Positions 26,534-35,355 of a stretch of DNA of 64,000 nt are shown here, piece by piece. The DNA comes from Anaerotignum sp. MB30-C6 (GTDB lineage Bacteria; Bacillota; Clostridia; Lachnospirales; Anaerotignaceae): positions 1,302,001 through 1,366,000 of the forward strand of contig NZ_CP133078.1 of assembly GCF_030908465.1 (NCBI RefSeq), given 5' to 3'. Every line of letters starts with the position of its first letter. Position 1 is the first letter of the stretch. Position numbers and translations under genes: made by a program. The notes beneath the pieces were generated by a model. The model worked only from the letters and a program-made list of their open reading frames with translations. It did no database searches and had not been told where the DNA came from.

Positions 26534-27499
26534 ATGCTTAAAACAAATGCGATTTTTGAAAGAAAATGCTCTGCTGTTCAAACACAGCCTTGTGTTATAG
26601 AAGCCGTAGAGCAAATGGATCGTGAAAAATTTAAAGAGTTTTCTAATGGCTTGCTTGAGGACAGACAGTTTATTGCAGATCACAAAGAGGATATGTTTGT
26701 TGATTCTAACGGTGTAATTCACGGACTGCTTGCTCTTGATATGGAAAGCGGTGACGGTATTCTAATTGATTCAAGCGGATATGACTATGCGAGATACAGT
26801 GCATTCATGCCAAATATCAAGCCTTATCTTGATGAGCAGATTGCTCTTACAGCAGACAAAATCATCAAGGATGGGATAACAAATGCAGAGAACGGCAGAT
26901 GGTCTTTTGACATTGATGATGCCAGAAATTGCTGCAAAATTCATATCAAGGAGAGCAATGGAATCGGTGGCATGCTGATTTCGGATCTTCGTGAAAGACA
27001 GGAAATTGGCGAAATCGTGGTGGAGGGTAACTGTTTTGAGATCACTCTTGATTCTGAGTATTGTAATAAGCTAAAAGATAATGAGCAAGATTTGGAGAAT
27101 GATGAAGTACAGGAGGAATGTGCAATGACAGGAAATAAAATTAAAGTTGTAAAGATGGATGTAGGTAAGCCACCTGTGATAAAAGAGATTGAGAATACTC
27201 TTGAGGCATTACAAGCAGAAGTTGGTGGACTCATTGAATGTGTTTATCTCGATGATGGATGCCTTGCTGTTGTCAATGAAGAAGGAAAACTAAATGGAAT
27301 GGAACCAAACAGAAGGTTGGGCTCAGATATTATCTGTGGTCCATTTTTTATTTGTGGTGATAGTGATGATGGTGAATTTGTATCACTTGATGACAAACAG
27401 GTTGAACAATACACCCGGATGTTTTCTGATGTTCCCGCTTTTACAGGGGAAGAACCGGAACTGGAACCACGAATGACGTTTATAGGTTTTGATTTTTAG
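26534..27499 (+). CDS. DUF6329/DUF3846-type two-domain ICE protein
   Basis: A protein of 321 residues made of two modules. The N-terminal module (about 1-190, including FVDSNGVIHGLLALDMESGDGILIDSSGYDYARY) resembles the ICE family DUF6329. The C-terminal module (about 205-321: IKVVKMDVGKPPVIKEI, LEALQAEVGGLIECVYLDDG, PNRRLGSDIICGPFFICGD) resembles DUF3846. The internal ATG at 27124 behind AGGAGGA could permit separate synthesis of the C-terminal module (ATGACAGGAAAT). No activity is known. AAAGGAGG precedes the first ATG. Confidence 0.7.
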   Translation: MLKTNAIFERKCSAVQTQPCVIEAVEQMDREKFKEFSNGLLEDRQFIADHKEDMFVDSNGVIHGLLALDMESGDGILIDSSGYDYARYSAFMPNIKPYLDEQIALTADKIIKDGITNAENGRWSFDIDDARNCCKIHIKESNGIGGMLISDLRERQEIGEIVVEGNCFEITLDSEYCNKLKDNEQDLENDEVQEECAMTGNKIKVVKMDVGKPPVIKEIENTLEALQAEVGGLIECVYLDDGCLAVVNEEGKLNGMEPNRRLGSDIICGPFFICGDSDDGEFVSLDDKQVEQYTRMFSDVPAFTGEEPELEPRMTFIGFDF

Positions 27500-27512
27500 G
27501 AGGATGAATGAA

Positions 27513-27755
27513 ATGAAAAAAGCAGCTTTAACCTTGACTTTTGAAAAAGAAAAACTGGATGCACTTGAATTTTATATGGAGAAAAAGGATGCTAAATTGC
27601 ACAGCGAACTCTCCGATACTATTCAAAAGCTGTATGAGAAATATGTACCACAGTCTACCCAAGAATATATTGAAGATAGAATTGCTAAAGAAACTAAGCC
27701 GATTAAGGCTAAAAAGCCGATAAATACACCGCAATCAGATAACAGCAATTTATAA
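27513..27755 (+). CDS. Small ICE protein, DUF6103-like
   Basis: A charged helical protein of 80 residues (MKKAALTLTFEKEKLDALEF onwards) with a Lys/Pro-rich tail. It matches small proteins that accompany DUF3846 and relaxase genes in ICEs, known as DUF6103, of unknown role. AGGAGG at 27498-27503 supports the ATG at 27513. It is the last gene before the candidate oriT. Confidence 0.6.
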   Translation: MKKAALTLTFEKEKLDALEFYMEKKDAKLHSELSDTIQKLYEKYVPQSTQEYIEDRIAKETKPIKAKKPINTPQSDNSNL

Positions 27756-28151
27756 GAAACAGATAATCGGCCACATTGCCACTTGTGTGCCCTTGTGTGA
27801 GACTTTCATACCCGAGATAGGATAAGTATAACCCTTGCAAGAATTGAGGGCGGTTTGGGCAAGGTTTTGCGAAATGCCAAGACAAGAAAAATAAAACCTA
27901 ATGCACTACTCAGCGTCCTAAATTAGAGGTGAACCCACCGTTCGATTTAGGTGCGGGATAAAGAGAGGTGGTCGCAAGCGACCTCCTCTCGGTCACAAAG
28001 CTCGGCAGTGCCGAGCTTTTCTCGCATTCCCGTTAGGTGGTCGAAAAACAGGTTTTGTGATGCTTAGGTGGTCAGCAATCAACGAAAAGACCGTGATTAC
28101 GGCATTTTCAAGGTGGTCAAACAGGTGGTTTCGATGATTAGGAGTGATATT
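27756..28151. other. Candidate origin of transfer (oriT) region
   Basis: A 396-bp non-coding stretch just upstream of the ribbon-helix-helix and relaxase genes. It contains inverted repeats at 27917-27951 (CCTAAAT and ATTTAGG enclosing a GGTG/CACC stem), at 27963-27990 (13-bp arms, one mismatch, AA loop) and at 27997-28019 (perfect 10-bp arms). The octamer AGGTGGTC occurs at 27966, 28035, 28066 and 28111, with a near copy at 28123. Dense inverted and direct repeats next to the relaxase gene are typical of oriT. The nick site cannot be named from sequence alone. Confidence 0.6.
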
Positions 28152-28574
28152 TTGAAAGAACTACAAAATAAGAATAAGAAAAGAACAACAGTTTGGCTGT
28201 CTCCAGAAACCTTTGAAAAAATGGATCTTTTATTGAAAGAAGATAATTGCAATAACCGAAGTGAGTTTATTGAAAAGGCATTGACTTTTTATATGGGATA
28301 TTTGGTTAGTAATCAAACAACAGATTATCTTTCTAAAATTCTATTGGGAGCAATTCAAGGTACACTTAGGGAAACGGAAAATCGTCAATCAGCAAATCTC
28401 TTTCGTTTGTCGGTAGAGATGAGTATGATGATGAACATTCTTGCTGCCGGGCTCGAAATCAGTGATGAAGATTTAAGAAAACTTCGTGGCAGATGTGTTG
28501 CCGAAGTAAAAAGAAATAAAGGCAGAATTAATATGGAGGATGCAGTAAAGTATCAAATGGGTACCCAAGAATAA
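28152..28574 (+). CDS. Ribbon-helix-helix relaxosome accessory protein
   Basis: A protein of about 140 residues with an N-terminal ribbon-helix-helix domain (KKRTTVWLSPETFEKMDLLL, NRSEFIEKALTFYMGYL) and a helical C-terminal part. This type of protein sits directly before MobP3 relaxases in Firmicute ICEs and probably binds oriT to help the relaxase. I choose the TTG at 28152 because AGGAG lies 7 bases before it and the N terminus (MKELQNKNKKRTTVWL) fits relatives. The longer open frame from 28068 would run through the direct repeats. Confidence 0.75.
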   Translation: MKELQNKNKKRTTVWLSPETFEKMDLLLKEDNCNNRSEFIEKALTFYMGYLVSNQTTDYLSKILLGAIQGTLRETENRQSANLFRLSVEMSMMMNILAAGLEISDEDLRKLRGRCVAEVKRNKGRINMEDAVKYQMGTQE

Positions 28575-28592
28575 GAAAGAAGGGGGATTTTT

Positions 28593-31352
28593 ATGGCAAG
28601 GATAATTTTTAAATGTCCTTATCTAAAAGGCGGTAATAATACAGCACATCTATCTAATCTTGTAAAATATATTGCAACAAGAAATGGTGTGCAAAAGTTT
28701 AGTGCTGAAAATAAAAATCTCCCTGCCACAAAAAAGCAAGCCGCGCTCATCAAAAACATCTTGAAGGAGTTTCCTGACAGTAAAAACTTATTTGAGTATG
28801 AAGATTATATTCAAAACAAAACAATTGAAAATGCATCAGACTTTATTTCCATAGCATTAGAACACAACCTTGATGTAACAGCGAAGAAAGAAAATTACGT
28901 GGATTACATTGCAAATCGTCCAAGGGTAGAAAAATTATCTTCCCATGGTTTATTTACAAGCGGAACAGAAAAAATAGTTCTCTCAAAGGTTGCGGAAGAA
29001 GTTGCCCATCACGAGGGAAATGTTTGGACACCAATTATCTCATTAAGGCGAGAGGATGCTGTAAGCACAGGATTTGATAACGTAGAAAAGTGGAAAGACT
29101 TTCTTGAATCCTACGCACCAACCATTGCTGAAAATTTAAAAATACCGATAGAACATTTTAAATGGTATGCAGCTTTTCATAATGAGAGCCACCACCCACA
29201 TATTCACATGATTTGTTACTCCACAGATATTCGCAGAGGCTATCTCACCAAGGATGGTATAAAAAATATAAAGTCCGGATTGGTGTCGAATATTTTTCAT
29301 AATGAGATGAAAGAGATCTATGCCGAGCAAAGTCACAGAAGAGATAATTTAAAAGCAGAAAGCAAGAAAATATTTCTTCAGCTGATTGCAAAAATGAAAA
29401 CTGGCAATGTTCAAAATCCAAAGTTGGAGTTGTTACTTCTTGAACTTGCTGAAAAGCTAAAGCTTACCAAAGGTAAACGAGTCTATGGCTACTTATCTCC
29501 AAAGCTAAAAAATATCGTGGACAGTATTGTAGATGAATTAGCAAAAGAAAAAACAGTTTCAGATGCGTATAACCTGTGGTATGAAATGAGAAATGAGGTG
29601 CTTAAAAGCTATTCCGATAATCCTACAGACCCTATACCGCTTTCTAAGCAAAAGGAATTTAAGCCAATCAAGAATTTTATAATTTTTGAGGCAGATAAAC
29701 TCTCTAAAAATGAAATCAGCTTATCAGAACTTGAAGATATTGAAGTTGATGGAGAATATGAAAATACATCAGCTGACAATTTCTTAGATAAAGATTTTGA
29801 AGAAGCTAGTGAGATATCTGCTTTTACGTTAGACGAAATAGATAATGAAAGTATAAAAGAACCGTCTATACCGCATGTAAAATGGTCTGAAGATTATAAA
29901 AAGGCTCGAAAGCTTTTGTTTGGTACAGAAAATGAAGAACCCGACTTTGAACAAGCAATGGAGATTTTTAAATCAGAATCCGTAAAAGGGAATGTGCTTG
30001 CTGTATTTGACTTAGGGCGAATATATGCGGATGGTCTAGGTGTAGATATGGACATCGATAAGGCACAGAAATACTATGCAAAGGCACTCGAGGGGTTTAG
30101 TTTTGTAGAGAACAAAAAGCCATGGAAATATACCCAATACCGCATCGGCAAAATGTTTGCACAAGGACTTGGGATAGAGCAAAATTATGAAAATGCTGCG
30201 GAATGGTTTGAAAAATCATCTTCGCAGAAATATAAGTTTGCAGAGTATTCCCTTGGCGGACTTTATTATCGTGGGCAAGGTGTAGAGCAAAACTATGGAA
30301 AAGCCTTTGAACTTTATCAGCAATCTGCAAAGCAAGGCTTCCCTTATGCGGATTTTGAAGTAGCCAAAATGTTTCGTGATGGTATAGGCACAGAAAAAAA
30401 TGAAAAGCAGAGCAATATTTATTTCAAAAAAGCATTTGTAGGCTTTGAAGATTTAGAGAAACAAAACAGAGATGATAAACTGCAATACCGTCTCGGTTGG
30501 ATGCTGCAAAATGGAATCGGCACAGAAAAGGATATTGTCAGAGCAAAAGAGTATTTTCAAAAGTCCGCAAAGCTTGGAAATACATTTGCTTGCTATTCTC
30601 TTGCAAAAATCATCCTTGCAGAGGAAAATCCGGCAGAGGAAGAAATAAAATCAGCAATTGAATATTTAAAAACTGCATCTGATAGTGGTAACCCATTCGC
30701 ACAGTATGCTCTTGCTAAACTATATTATGAGGGAAAATATATCGGGCAGGATATATCAAAAGCGATTGAACTGTTTACATATTCAGCCGAACAGGATAAT
30801 GAGTGGTCAGATTACCGACTTGGTAAGATATATTTGACAGAAGACAATTTCAAAGACATTACTTCTGCCACTCGGTGGCTTAAACAATCCGCAGAAAAAG
30901 GCAATCAATTTGCTCAGTACGTTCTCGGAAAACTATATCTTAAAGGTGAAGAAATTCCGAAAGATGTTGAAAAGGCATTGCAGTATCTTACTTCATCAGC
31001 GGAACAAGGCAATCAGTTTTCACAGTACATTCTTGGCAAGACATATTTAATTGGCGAAGGGGTGGCAAAGGATAAGGAAACTGCTGTGAAATGGTTTACT
31101 TTATCAGCAGAACAAGGTAATGAATATGCAAAGTTTTTTCTTGAAAATATGGATAAATGGCATGAGCCATCATTAGGTTTTGCAGTTTCAAGGTTATTTC
31201 ATCATATGAGCCGAATTTTGGAGGACAACATTTCAAAGCCCAAATCTCCTGTCAGTCTTACGGTAGACAGTAAGTTGCTGCGTAAGTTAAAGCAAAAGAA
31301 AATGACGCAAGGCCATAAGCAAGATGACCTTGAGCAGAATATGAGTTTGTAA
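28593..31352 (+). CDS. MobP3-type relaxase with C-terminal Sel1 repeats
   Basis: A protein of 919 residues. The N-terminal 300 residues are a relaxase domain of the MobP3 kind (ARIIFKCPYLKGG, LVKYIATRNGVQ, YVDYIANRP, IISLRREDAV) with the metal-binding three-His motif in HHPHIHM (about residue 200). It would nick oriT and pilot the strand. From about residue 430 to 860 the protein holds roughly eleven Sel1-type TPR-like repeats (for example AQYVLGKLYLKGEEIPKDVE, FSQYILGKTYLIGEGVAKDK), a scaffold for protein contacts. A terminator follows. Confidence 0.9.
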   Translation: MARIIFKCPYLKGGNNTAHLSNLVKYIATRNGVQKFSAENKNLPATKKQAALIKNILKEFPDSKNLFEYEDYIQNKTIENASDFISIALEHNLDVTAKKENYVDYIANRPRVEKLSSHGLFTSGTEKIVLSKVAEEVAHHEGNVWTPIISLRREDAVSTGFDNVEKWKDFLESYAPTIAENLKIPIEHFKWYAAFHNESHHPHIHMICYSTDIRRGYLTKDGIKNIKSGLVSNIFHNEMKEIYAEQSHRRDNLKAESKKIFLQLIAKMKTGNVQNPKLELLLLELAEKLKLTKGKRVYGYLSPKLKNIVDSIVDELAKEKTVSDAYNLWYEMRNEVLKSYSDNPTDPIPLSKQKEFKPIKNFIIFEADKLSKNEISLSELEDIEVDGEYENTSADNFLDKDFEEASEISAFTLDEIDNESIKEPSIPHVKWSEDYKKARKLLFGTENEEPDFEQAMEIFKSESVKGNVLAVFDLGRIYADGLGVDMDIDKAQKYYAKALEGFSFVENKKPWKYTQYRIGKMFAQGLGIEQNYENAAEWFEKSSSQKYKFAEYSLGGLYYRGQGVEQNYGKAFELYQQSAKQGFPYADFEVAKMFRDGIGTEKNEKQSNIYFKKAFVGFEDLEKQNRDDKLQYRLGWMLQNGIGTEKDIVRAKEYFQKSAKLGNTFACYSLAKIILAEENPAEEEIKSAIEYLKTASDSGNPFAQYALAKLYYEGKYIGQDISKAIELFTYSAEQDNEWSDYRLGKIYLTEDNFKDITSATRWLKQSAEKGNQFAQYVLGKLYLKGEEIPKDVEKALQYLTSSAEQGNQFSQYILGKTYLIGEGVAKDKETAVKWFTLSAEQGNEYAKFFLENMDKWHEPSLGFAVSRLFHHMSRILEDNISKPKSPVSLTVDSKLLRKLKQKKMTQGHKQDDLEQNMSL

Positions 31353-31356
31353 ATCG

Positions 31357-31387
31357 GCAGTCTTTCAATCGAAAGGCTGCTTTTTTT
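31357..31387 (+). terminator. Intrinsic terminator after the relaxase gene
   Basis: GCAGTCTTTC (31357-31366) and GAAAGGCTGC (31371-31380) form a 10-bp stem with one G-T pair and an AATC loop, followed by seven T. Confidence 0.85.
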
Positions 31388-31417
31388 ACCCTTAAAACTA
31401 TAGAAAGGATTTTTATT

Positions 31418-31546
31418 ATGAAAAACAAGCAGAAAAATACTTATTCTAGTTCCAATGCACTTGAAAAACAGAATCAAAAACCAAACATGAAAGGCTATCA
31501 CGTTAAAAGGATAGCCTTTCATCGTAAAGTTGGTAAAAAATCATAA
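31418..31546 (+). CDS. Possible 42-residue basic peptide
   Basis: A small open frame with a good ribosome site (GAAAGGA at about 31403) encoding a very basic peptide (MKNKQKNTYSSSNALEKQNQ, ending in RIAFHRKVGKKS). Its 3' third is formed by a perfect 13-bp inverted repeat. It could be a real small protein, a translated leader controlling the toprim gene 12 bases downstream, or fortuitous. Not recognised as a family. Confidence 0.4.
   Translation: MKNKQKNTYSSSNALEKQNQKPNMKGYHVKRIAFHRKVGKKS
31487..31522. repeat. Perfect 13-bp inverted repeat
   Basis: ATGAAAGGCTATC (31487-31499) and its exact reverse complement (31510-31522) flank a 10-base loop. No T-run follows, so it is not an ordinary terminator. 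It lies inside the 42-codon frame, 36 bases before the start of the next gene. Confidence 0.9.
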
Positions 31547-31557
31547 GGAGGTCTTTT

Positions 31558-32502
31558 ATGGGTAAATACATTTATTTTACTGAGGAAGAAAAACGGCAAG
31601 CAAATAACGTTGACCTTGAATATTTTCTACGTCAACAAGGTGAAACATTGATTCCATCCGGTAGAGAGAAAAGGTTAAAAAGTGACCACAGCATTACTGT
31701 TCGAGGCAATGAATGGTACGATCATGCAACGGAAAAAGGCGGTCTTGCTATCGATTTTGTGCAAAACTTTTACGGCTTATCTTTTCCCGATGCTGTAACC
31801 ATGCTTCTTGGTGATGAGATGGGTAAAGTTTATCATTGTGCTGAAAAGAAAGAAGAAATTAAAAAGCCATTTAAACTGCCACCACATAGTAAGGACATGC
31901 GGAGAACTTTTGCCTATCTCATTAAGCACAGATGTATTGACAAAGATGTAGTTAGTTTTTTCGCCAAAGAAAAGTTACTGTATGAAAGCTATGAAAAGTC
32001 TAATGACGGAACAAAAGAATATCACAATGCAATTTTTGTTGGATTAGATGAAAACGGTGTGGCTCGTCATGCTCATAAGCGTGGAATCTATACTAATGGT
32101 AAAGGTTTCAAAGGGAATATTGATAGCAGTGATCCTTGTTACAGTTTCCATTTGCGTGGAACAAGTGACAGGCTCTATGTGTTTGAAGCACCCATAGATA
32201 TGCTGTCTTTTATCAGCCTACATAAAGATAACAATTGGAAACAGCACAGTTATGTTGCCCTCTGTGGACTTTCGGAACAGTCAATGCTTAAGCAGTTGGA
32301 GATTAACTCTCAAATGAATAAAGTGGTTCTGTGTTTGGATAATGACAAAGCCGGCATTAATGCGTGTGAGAAATTCAAAAATTTGTTATACGAACAAGGT
32401 ATAGTTGCTTCTCGTCTATCCCCTGCGCTGAAAGATTTTAACGAAGATTTACAAGAGGGAGTAAAAGAGCAGACACAATGTTATGAAATGAAGATGGCAT
32501 AA
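31558..32502 (+). CDS. DUF3991/toprim primase-like protein
   Basis: A protein of 314 residues. An N-terminal zinc-free primase-like part (LEYFLRQQGETLIPSGREKRL, GNEWYDHATEKGGLAIDFVQ, LSFPDAVTMLLG) is followed by a DUF3991 region (GVARHAHKRG) and a toprim domain (LYVFEAPIDMLSFISLHKD with the acidic residue, VVLCLDNDKAGINACEKF with the DxD pair). Such proteins accompany relaxases on ICEs and may prime replication of transferred single strands. AAGGAGG precedes the ATG. Confidence 0.8.
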   Translation: MGKYIYFTEEEKRQANNVDLEYFLRQQGETLIPSGREKRLKSDHSITVRGNEWYDHATEKGGLAIDFVQNFYGLSFPDAVTMLLGDEMGKVYHCAEKKEEIKKPFKLPPHSKDMRRTFAYLIKHRCIDKDVVSFFAKEKLLYESYEKSNDGTKEYHNAIFVGLDENGVARHAHKRGIYTNGKGFKGNIDSSDPCYSFHLRGTSDRLYVFEAPIDMLSFISLHKDNNWKQHSYVALCGLSEQSMLKQLEINSQMNKVVLCLDNDKAGINACEKFKNLLYEQGIVASRLSPALKDFNEDLQEGVKEQTQCYEMKMA

Positions 32503-32508
32503 AAATAC

Positions 32509-32530
32509 GCAGAGGGTTAAAACTCTCTGC
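32509..32530. terminator. Hairpin after the toprim gene
   Basis: GCAGAGGGTT and AACTCTCTGC pair with one mismatch around AA. No long T-run follows, so termination may be weak. Confidence 0.4.
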
Positions 32531-32594
32531 TTAGAAAAACATTTATTTACTTACGGTGGGGTAAGTGATGCTAGGGAATTTCACATTATCCATC

Positions 32595-33356
32595 TTACAG
32601 CCAGATTGCCCAGTCACCGTAATCATACGTTCCGCTCCCATGATGCAGCATTCCCTCTGCTTTAAGCTTACGAAAAGCATCTCTCATACGTATAATAATT
32701 TCAGATCCAATGTCCAGTGTATGATGTGCAGGAAACACCTTTTTAACCGAAAGATCAGAAATCTTTTCAAGAGAACAAAGATAGGCTTCGGGGTCTGTGG
32801 ACGGATAGTAAGCAAACAAGGTATCCTTATAAACTAAATCTCCTGTAAAGAGATAGCCTTGTTCTGCCTCATAAAAACACATATGTCCAGGTGAATGTCC
32901 AGGAGTGTGAATGATTTCAATGCTTCTGCCTCCGAGGTCTATCACCTCGCTCCCGTACAATATTTTTGTGGGCATACCCTGAAAGAACTCATAAGTACTC
33001 ACGTCATATCCTTCGGGTGGGTCGCAACGATCTAATAACATTTCACGTATAGTGTCCATGGAAAGAGGAAAGCCACCGTTTAGCCAGTCAAGTTCCTCTT
33101 CGTGGGCATAAAAACTTGGAAAATATTTATGCCCACCGATATGATCCCAATGTATATGCGTTGCAATTGCGGTTACAGGCTTATTGGTCAATTTTTTTAC
33201 TTCATCATAAATATTGCAAATACCAAGCCCTGTGTCAATGAGCAAACTACGTTCTATGCCGTTTAGTAAATAACAGTGTGTTTCCTCCCAGTGACGGTAT
33301 TCGCTGATTATGTATGTATTGTTATCAATTTTATCTATTGAAAACCAGTCTCTCAT
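32595..33356 (-). CDS. Metallo-beta-lactamase-fold hydrolase
   Basis: A protein of about 253 residues encoded against the direction of the transfer genes. The metal-binding motif HIHWDH (about residue 70), TPGHSPGH, FTGDLVY and FPAHH show a complete MBL-fold active site. The substrate cannot be told; family members include glyoxalase II-like, lactonase and other hydrolases. Between the toprim and VirD4 genes it is out of place and probably an insertion. I use the internal ATG (33356). A GTG three codons earlier (33365) is possible. Confidence 0.85.
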   Translation of the reverse strand: MRDWFSIDKIDNNTYIISEYRHWEETHCYLLNGIERSLLIDTGLGICNIYDEVKKLTNKPVTAIATHIHWDHIGGHKYFPSFYAHEEELDWLNGGFPLSMDTIREMLLDRCDPPEGYDVSTYEFFQGMPTKILYGSEVIDLGGRSIEIIHTPGHSPGHMCFYEAEQGYLFTGDLVYKDTLFAYYPSTDPEAYLCSLEKISDLSVKKVFPAHHTLDIGSEIIIRMRDAFRKLKAEGMLHHGSGTYDYGDWAIWL

Positions 33357-33531
33357 AATAGCCACTCTTCTTTCTGCTTTAATTTTAAATGCGTAAAATG
33401 TAAATCCAACTTATCCACTTGAAAAAAATCTAGCTAAAAGCGAATCAAGATTTTTTTTACTAAACCGATTGTATTACAGTCTGTTTTTTATAATTATACT
33501 ATTTAAAAATCTAAAAAGAAAGGACCATCCC

Positions 33532-35343
33532 ATGAACGAACAACTTATAATCCTAATATCATCAGCCGCCTTTATGTTCCTTGTCTTAGGCGGTCTTTCT
33601 TTAATTGCACACTTCTATACCCTCAACGGAATCAAATCCAAAACCGTTGGTGATGGTCAGCACGGTGTGGCAAGGTTTGCAACTAAAAAAGAAATACCTC
33701 AAATTTATCATCCTGTAACCTTTCAAGTTGCTGATTGGAGAAAAGGCGAAAATCTTCCAATGGAGCAAGGCTTGGTTATCGGATCAACAGGAAGAAAAGG
33801 AACTGTCACTGCACTTGTAGACACAGATGATGTACACTGCTTGATGATTGGTGCAGCCGGTGTGGGTAAAACCGCATTCTTTCTCTATCCCAATTTGGAG
33901 TATGCCTGTGCCAGCGGTATGAGTTTTATAACTACTGATACCAAAGGTGACTTAGCAAGAAATTACGGGACTATCGCAAAAGAAAACTATGGCTATAATA
34001 TTGCTGTCATTGATCTGCGTAACCCAACGAGAAGTGATGGAAACAACTTATTGCATCTTGTAAATAAGTATATGGACATATATCATGCTGATAATAAAAA
34101 ATTTTATGCTAAAGCAAAAGCTGAAAAGTATGCAAAGATTATTGCAAAAACAATTGTATCTCCCGATGGGAATAATGCCGGAATGGGACAAAATGCATTT
34201 TTCTATGATGCAGCAGAGGGACTTTTGACAGCGGTGATATTGCTCATTGCAGAATACTTACCGCCAACTGAAATTGATGGACAATTAGTAGATAAAAGGC
34301 ATATTGTTTCTGTGTTCAAAATGGTGCAAGACCTAATGGCACCAAGTCAAGTGAAAGGAAAAAGTCAGTTTCAACTATTAATGGATAAGCTGCCATCAAC
34401 CCATAAAGCAAAGTGGTTTGCAGGGGCTGCTATTAACTCTGCAGAACAAGCAATGGCATCTGTTCTCTCCACTGTACTTTCAAAGCTCAATGCTTTTTTG
34501 GATACAGAGATGGAGCAGATTCTTTGTTTTCATTCTTCTATCGATGCCGAAACTTTCTGTAAAGAAAAGTCGGCAATCTTTCTTATACTTCCAGAGGAAG
34601 ACAATACAAAATATTTTATGGTGTCATTATTTCTACAGCAGTTCTATCGTGAAATGCTTATGGTGGCGGATGAACACGGTGGCAAACTTCCAAACCGTGT
34701 GATGATTTATGCCGATGAGATTGGAACTATTCCCAAAATTGAGTCATTTGAAATGATGCTGTCCGCAGGACGCTCCCGAAGAATTTCTGTTGTTCCTATC
34801 ATCCAATCTTTTGCACAGCTTGATAAGAATTATGGTAAAGAAGGCTCTGAGATCATCACGGATAACTGTCAGCTGACTATTTTCGGTGGATTTGCTCCTA
34901 ACTCTGAAACAGCACAGGTGCTTTCTAAATCTTTGGGCAACAGAACGGTAATGACTGGCAGTATCAGTCGAGGGAAAAACGATCCATCGCAATCATTACA
35001 GATGATAGAACGTCCGCTTTTAACTGCGGATGAACTGAAATCATTGCTGAAGGGCAGCTTTGTGGTGATGAAGACAGGTGCTCATCCCATGAAAACTAAG
35101 CTGAAATTATTTTTAGACTGGGGAATTACTTTTGAAAAGCCGTATCAAATGGAGGAAAACTCTCATCGCAAGGTTTATTATGCAGATAAATATGAGTTGG
35201 AACAAAATATTCTAAAGGAAATGGCGGCTGTTGAATTAGCAGACGAAACAGATGATAACCAACATAGAAAAAAAGGAGGTAAGCGGCATAACCATATTGC
35301 AGAAGATGAAATTAATCCGAGGCGGAAAGTACTCAGAACATAA
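33532..35343 (+). CDS. VirD4/TraG-type coupling protein
   Basis: A membrane-bound ATPase of about 603 residues that links the relaxosome to the secretion channel. An N-terminal transmembrane helix (about 5-25) is followed by Walker A (GAAGVGKT, about 107-114), the TDTKGDLARNYG segment, Walker B region (RVMIYADEIGTIPKIE) and the late conserved motif (TIFGGFAPNSETAQVLSKSLG) typical of VirD4. The ATG at 33532 follows GAAAGGA. The AT-rich upstream open frame has no ribosome site. Confidence 0.93.
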   Translation: MNEQLIILISSAAFMFLVLGGLSLIAHFYTLNGIKSKTVGDGQHGVARFATKKEIPQIYHPVTFQVADWRKGENLPMEQGLVIGSTGRKGTVTALVDTDDVHCLMIGAAGVGKTAFFLYPNLEYACASGMSFITTDTKGDLARNYGTIAKENYGYNIAVIDLRNPTRSDGNNLLHLVNKYMDIYHADNKKFYAKAKAEKYAKIIAKTIVSPDGNNAGMGQNAFFYDAAEGLLTAVILLIAEYLPPTEIDGQLVDKRHIVSVFKMVQDLMAPSQVKGKSQFQLLMDKLPSTHKAKWFAGAAINSAEQAMASVLSTVLSKLNAFLDTEMEQILCFHSSIDAETFCKEKSAIFLILPEEDNTKYFMVSLFLQQFYREMLMVADEHGGKLPNRVMIYADEIGTIPKIESFEMMLSAGRSRRISVVPIIQSFAQLDKNYGKEGSEIITDNCQLTIFGGFAPNSETAQVLSKSLGNRTVMTGSISRGKNDPSQSLQMIERPLLTADELKSLLKGSFVVMKTGAHPMKTKLKLFLDWGITFEKPYQMEENSHRKVYYADKYELEQNILKEMAAVELADETDDNQHRKKGGKRHNHIAEDEINPRRKVLRT

Positions 35344-35355
35344 GGAGGGGAATCT

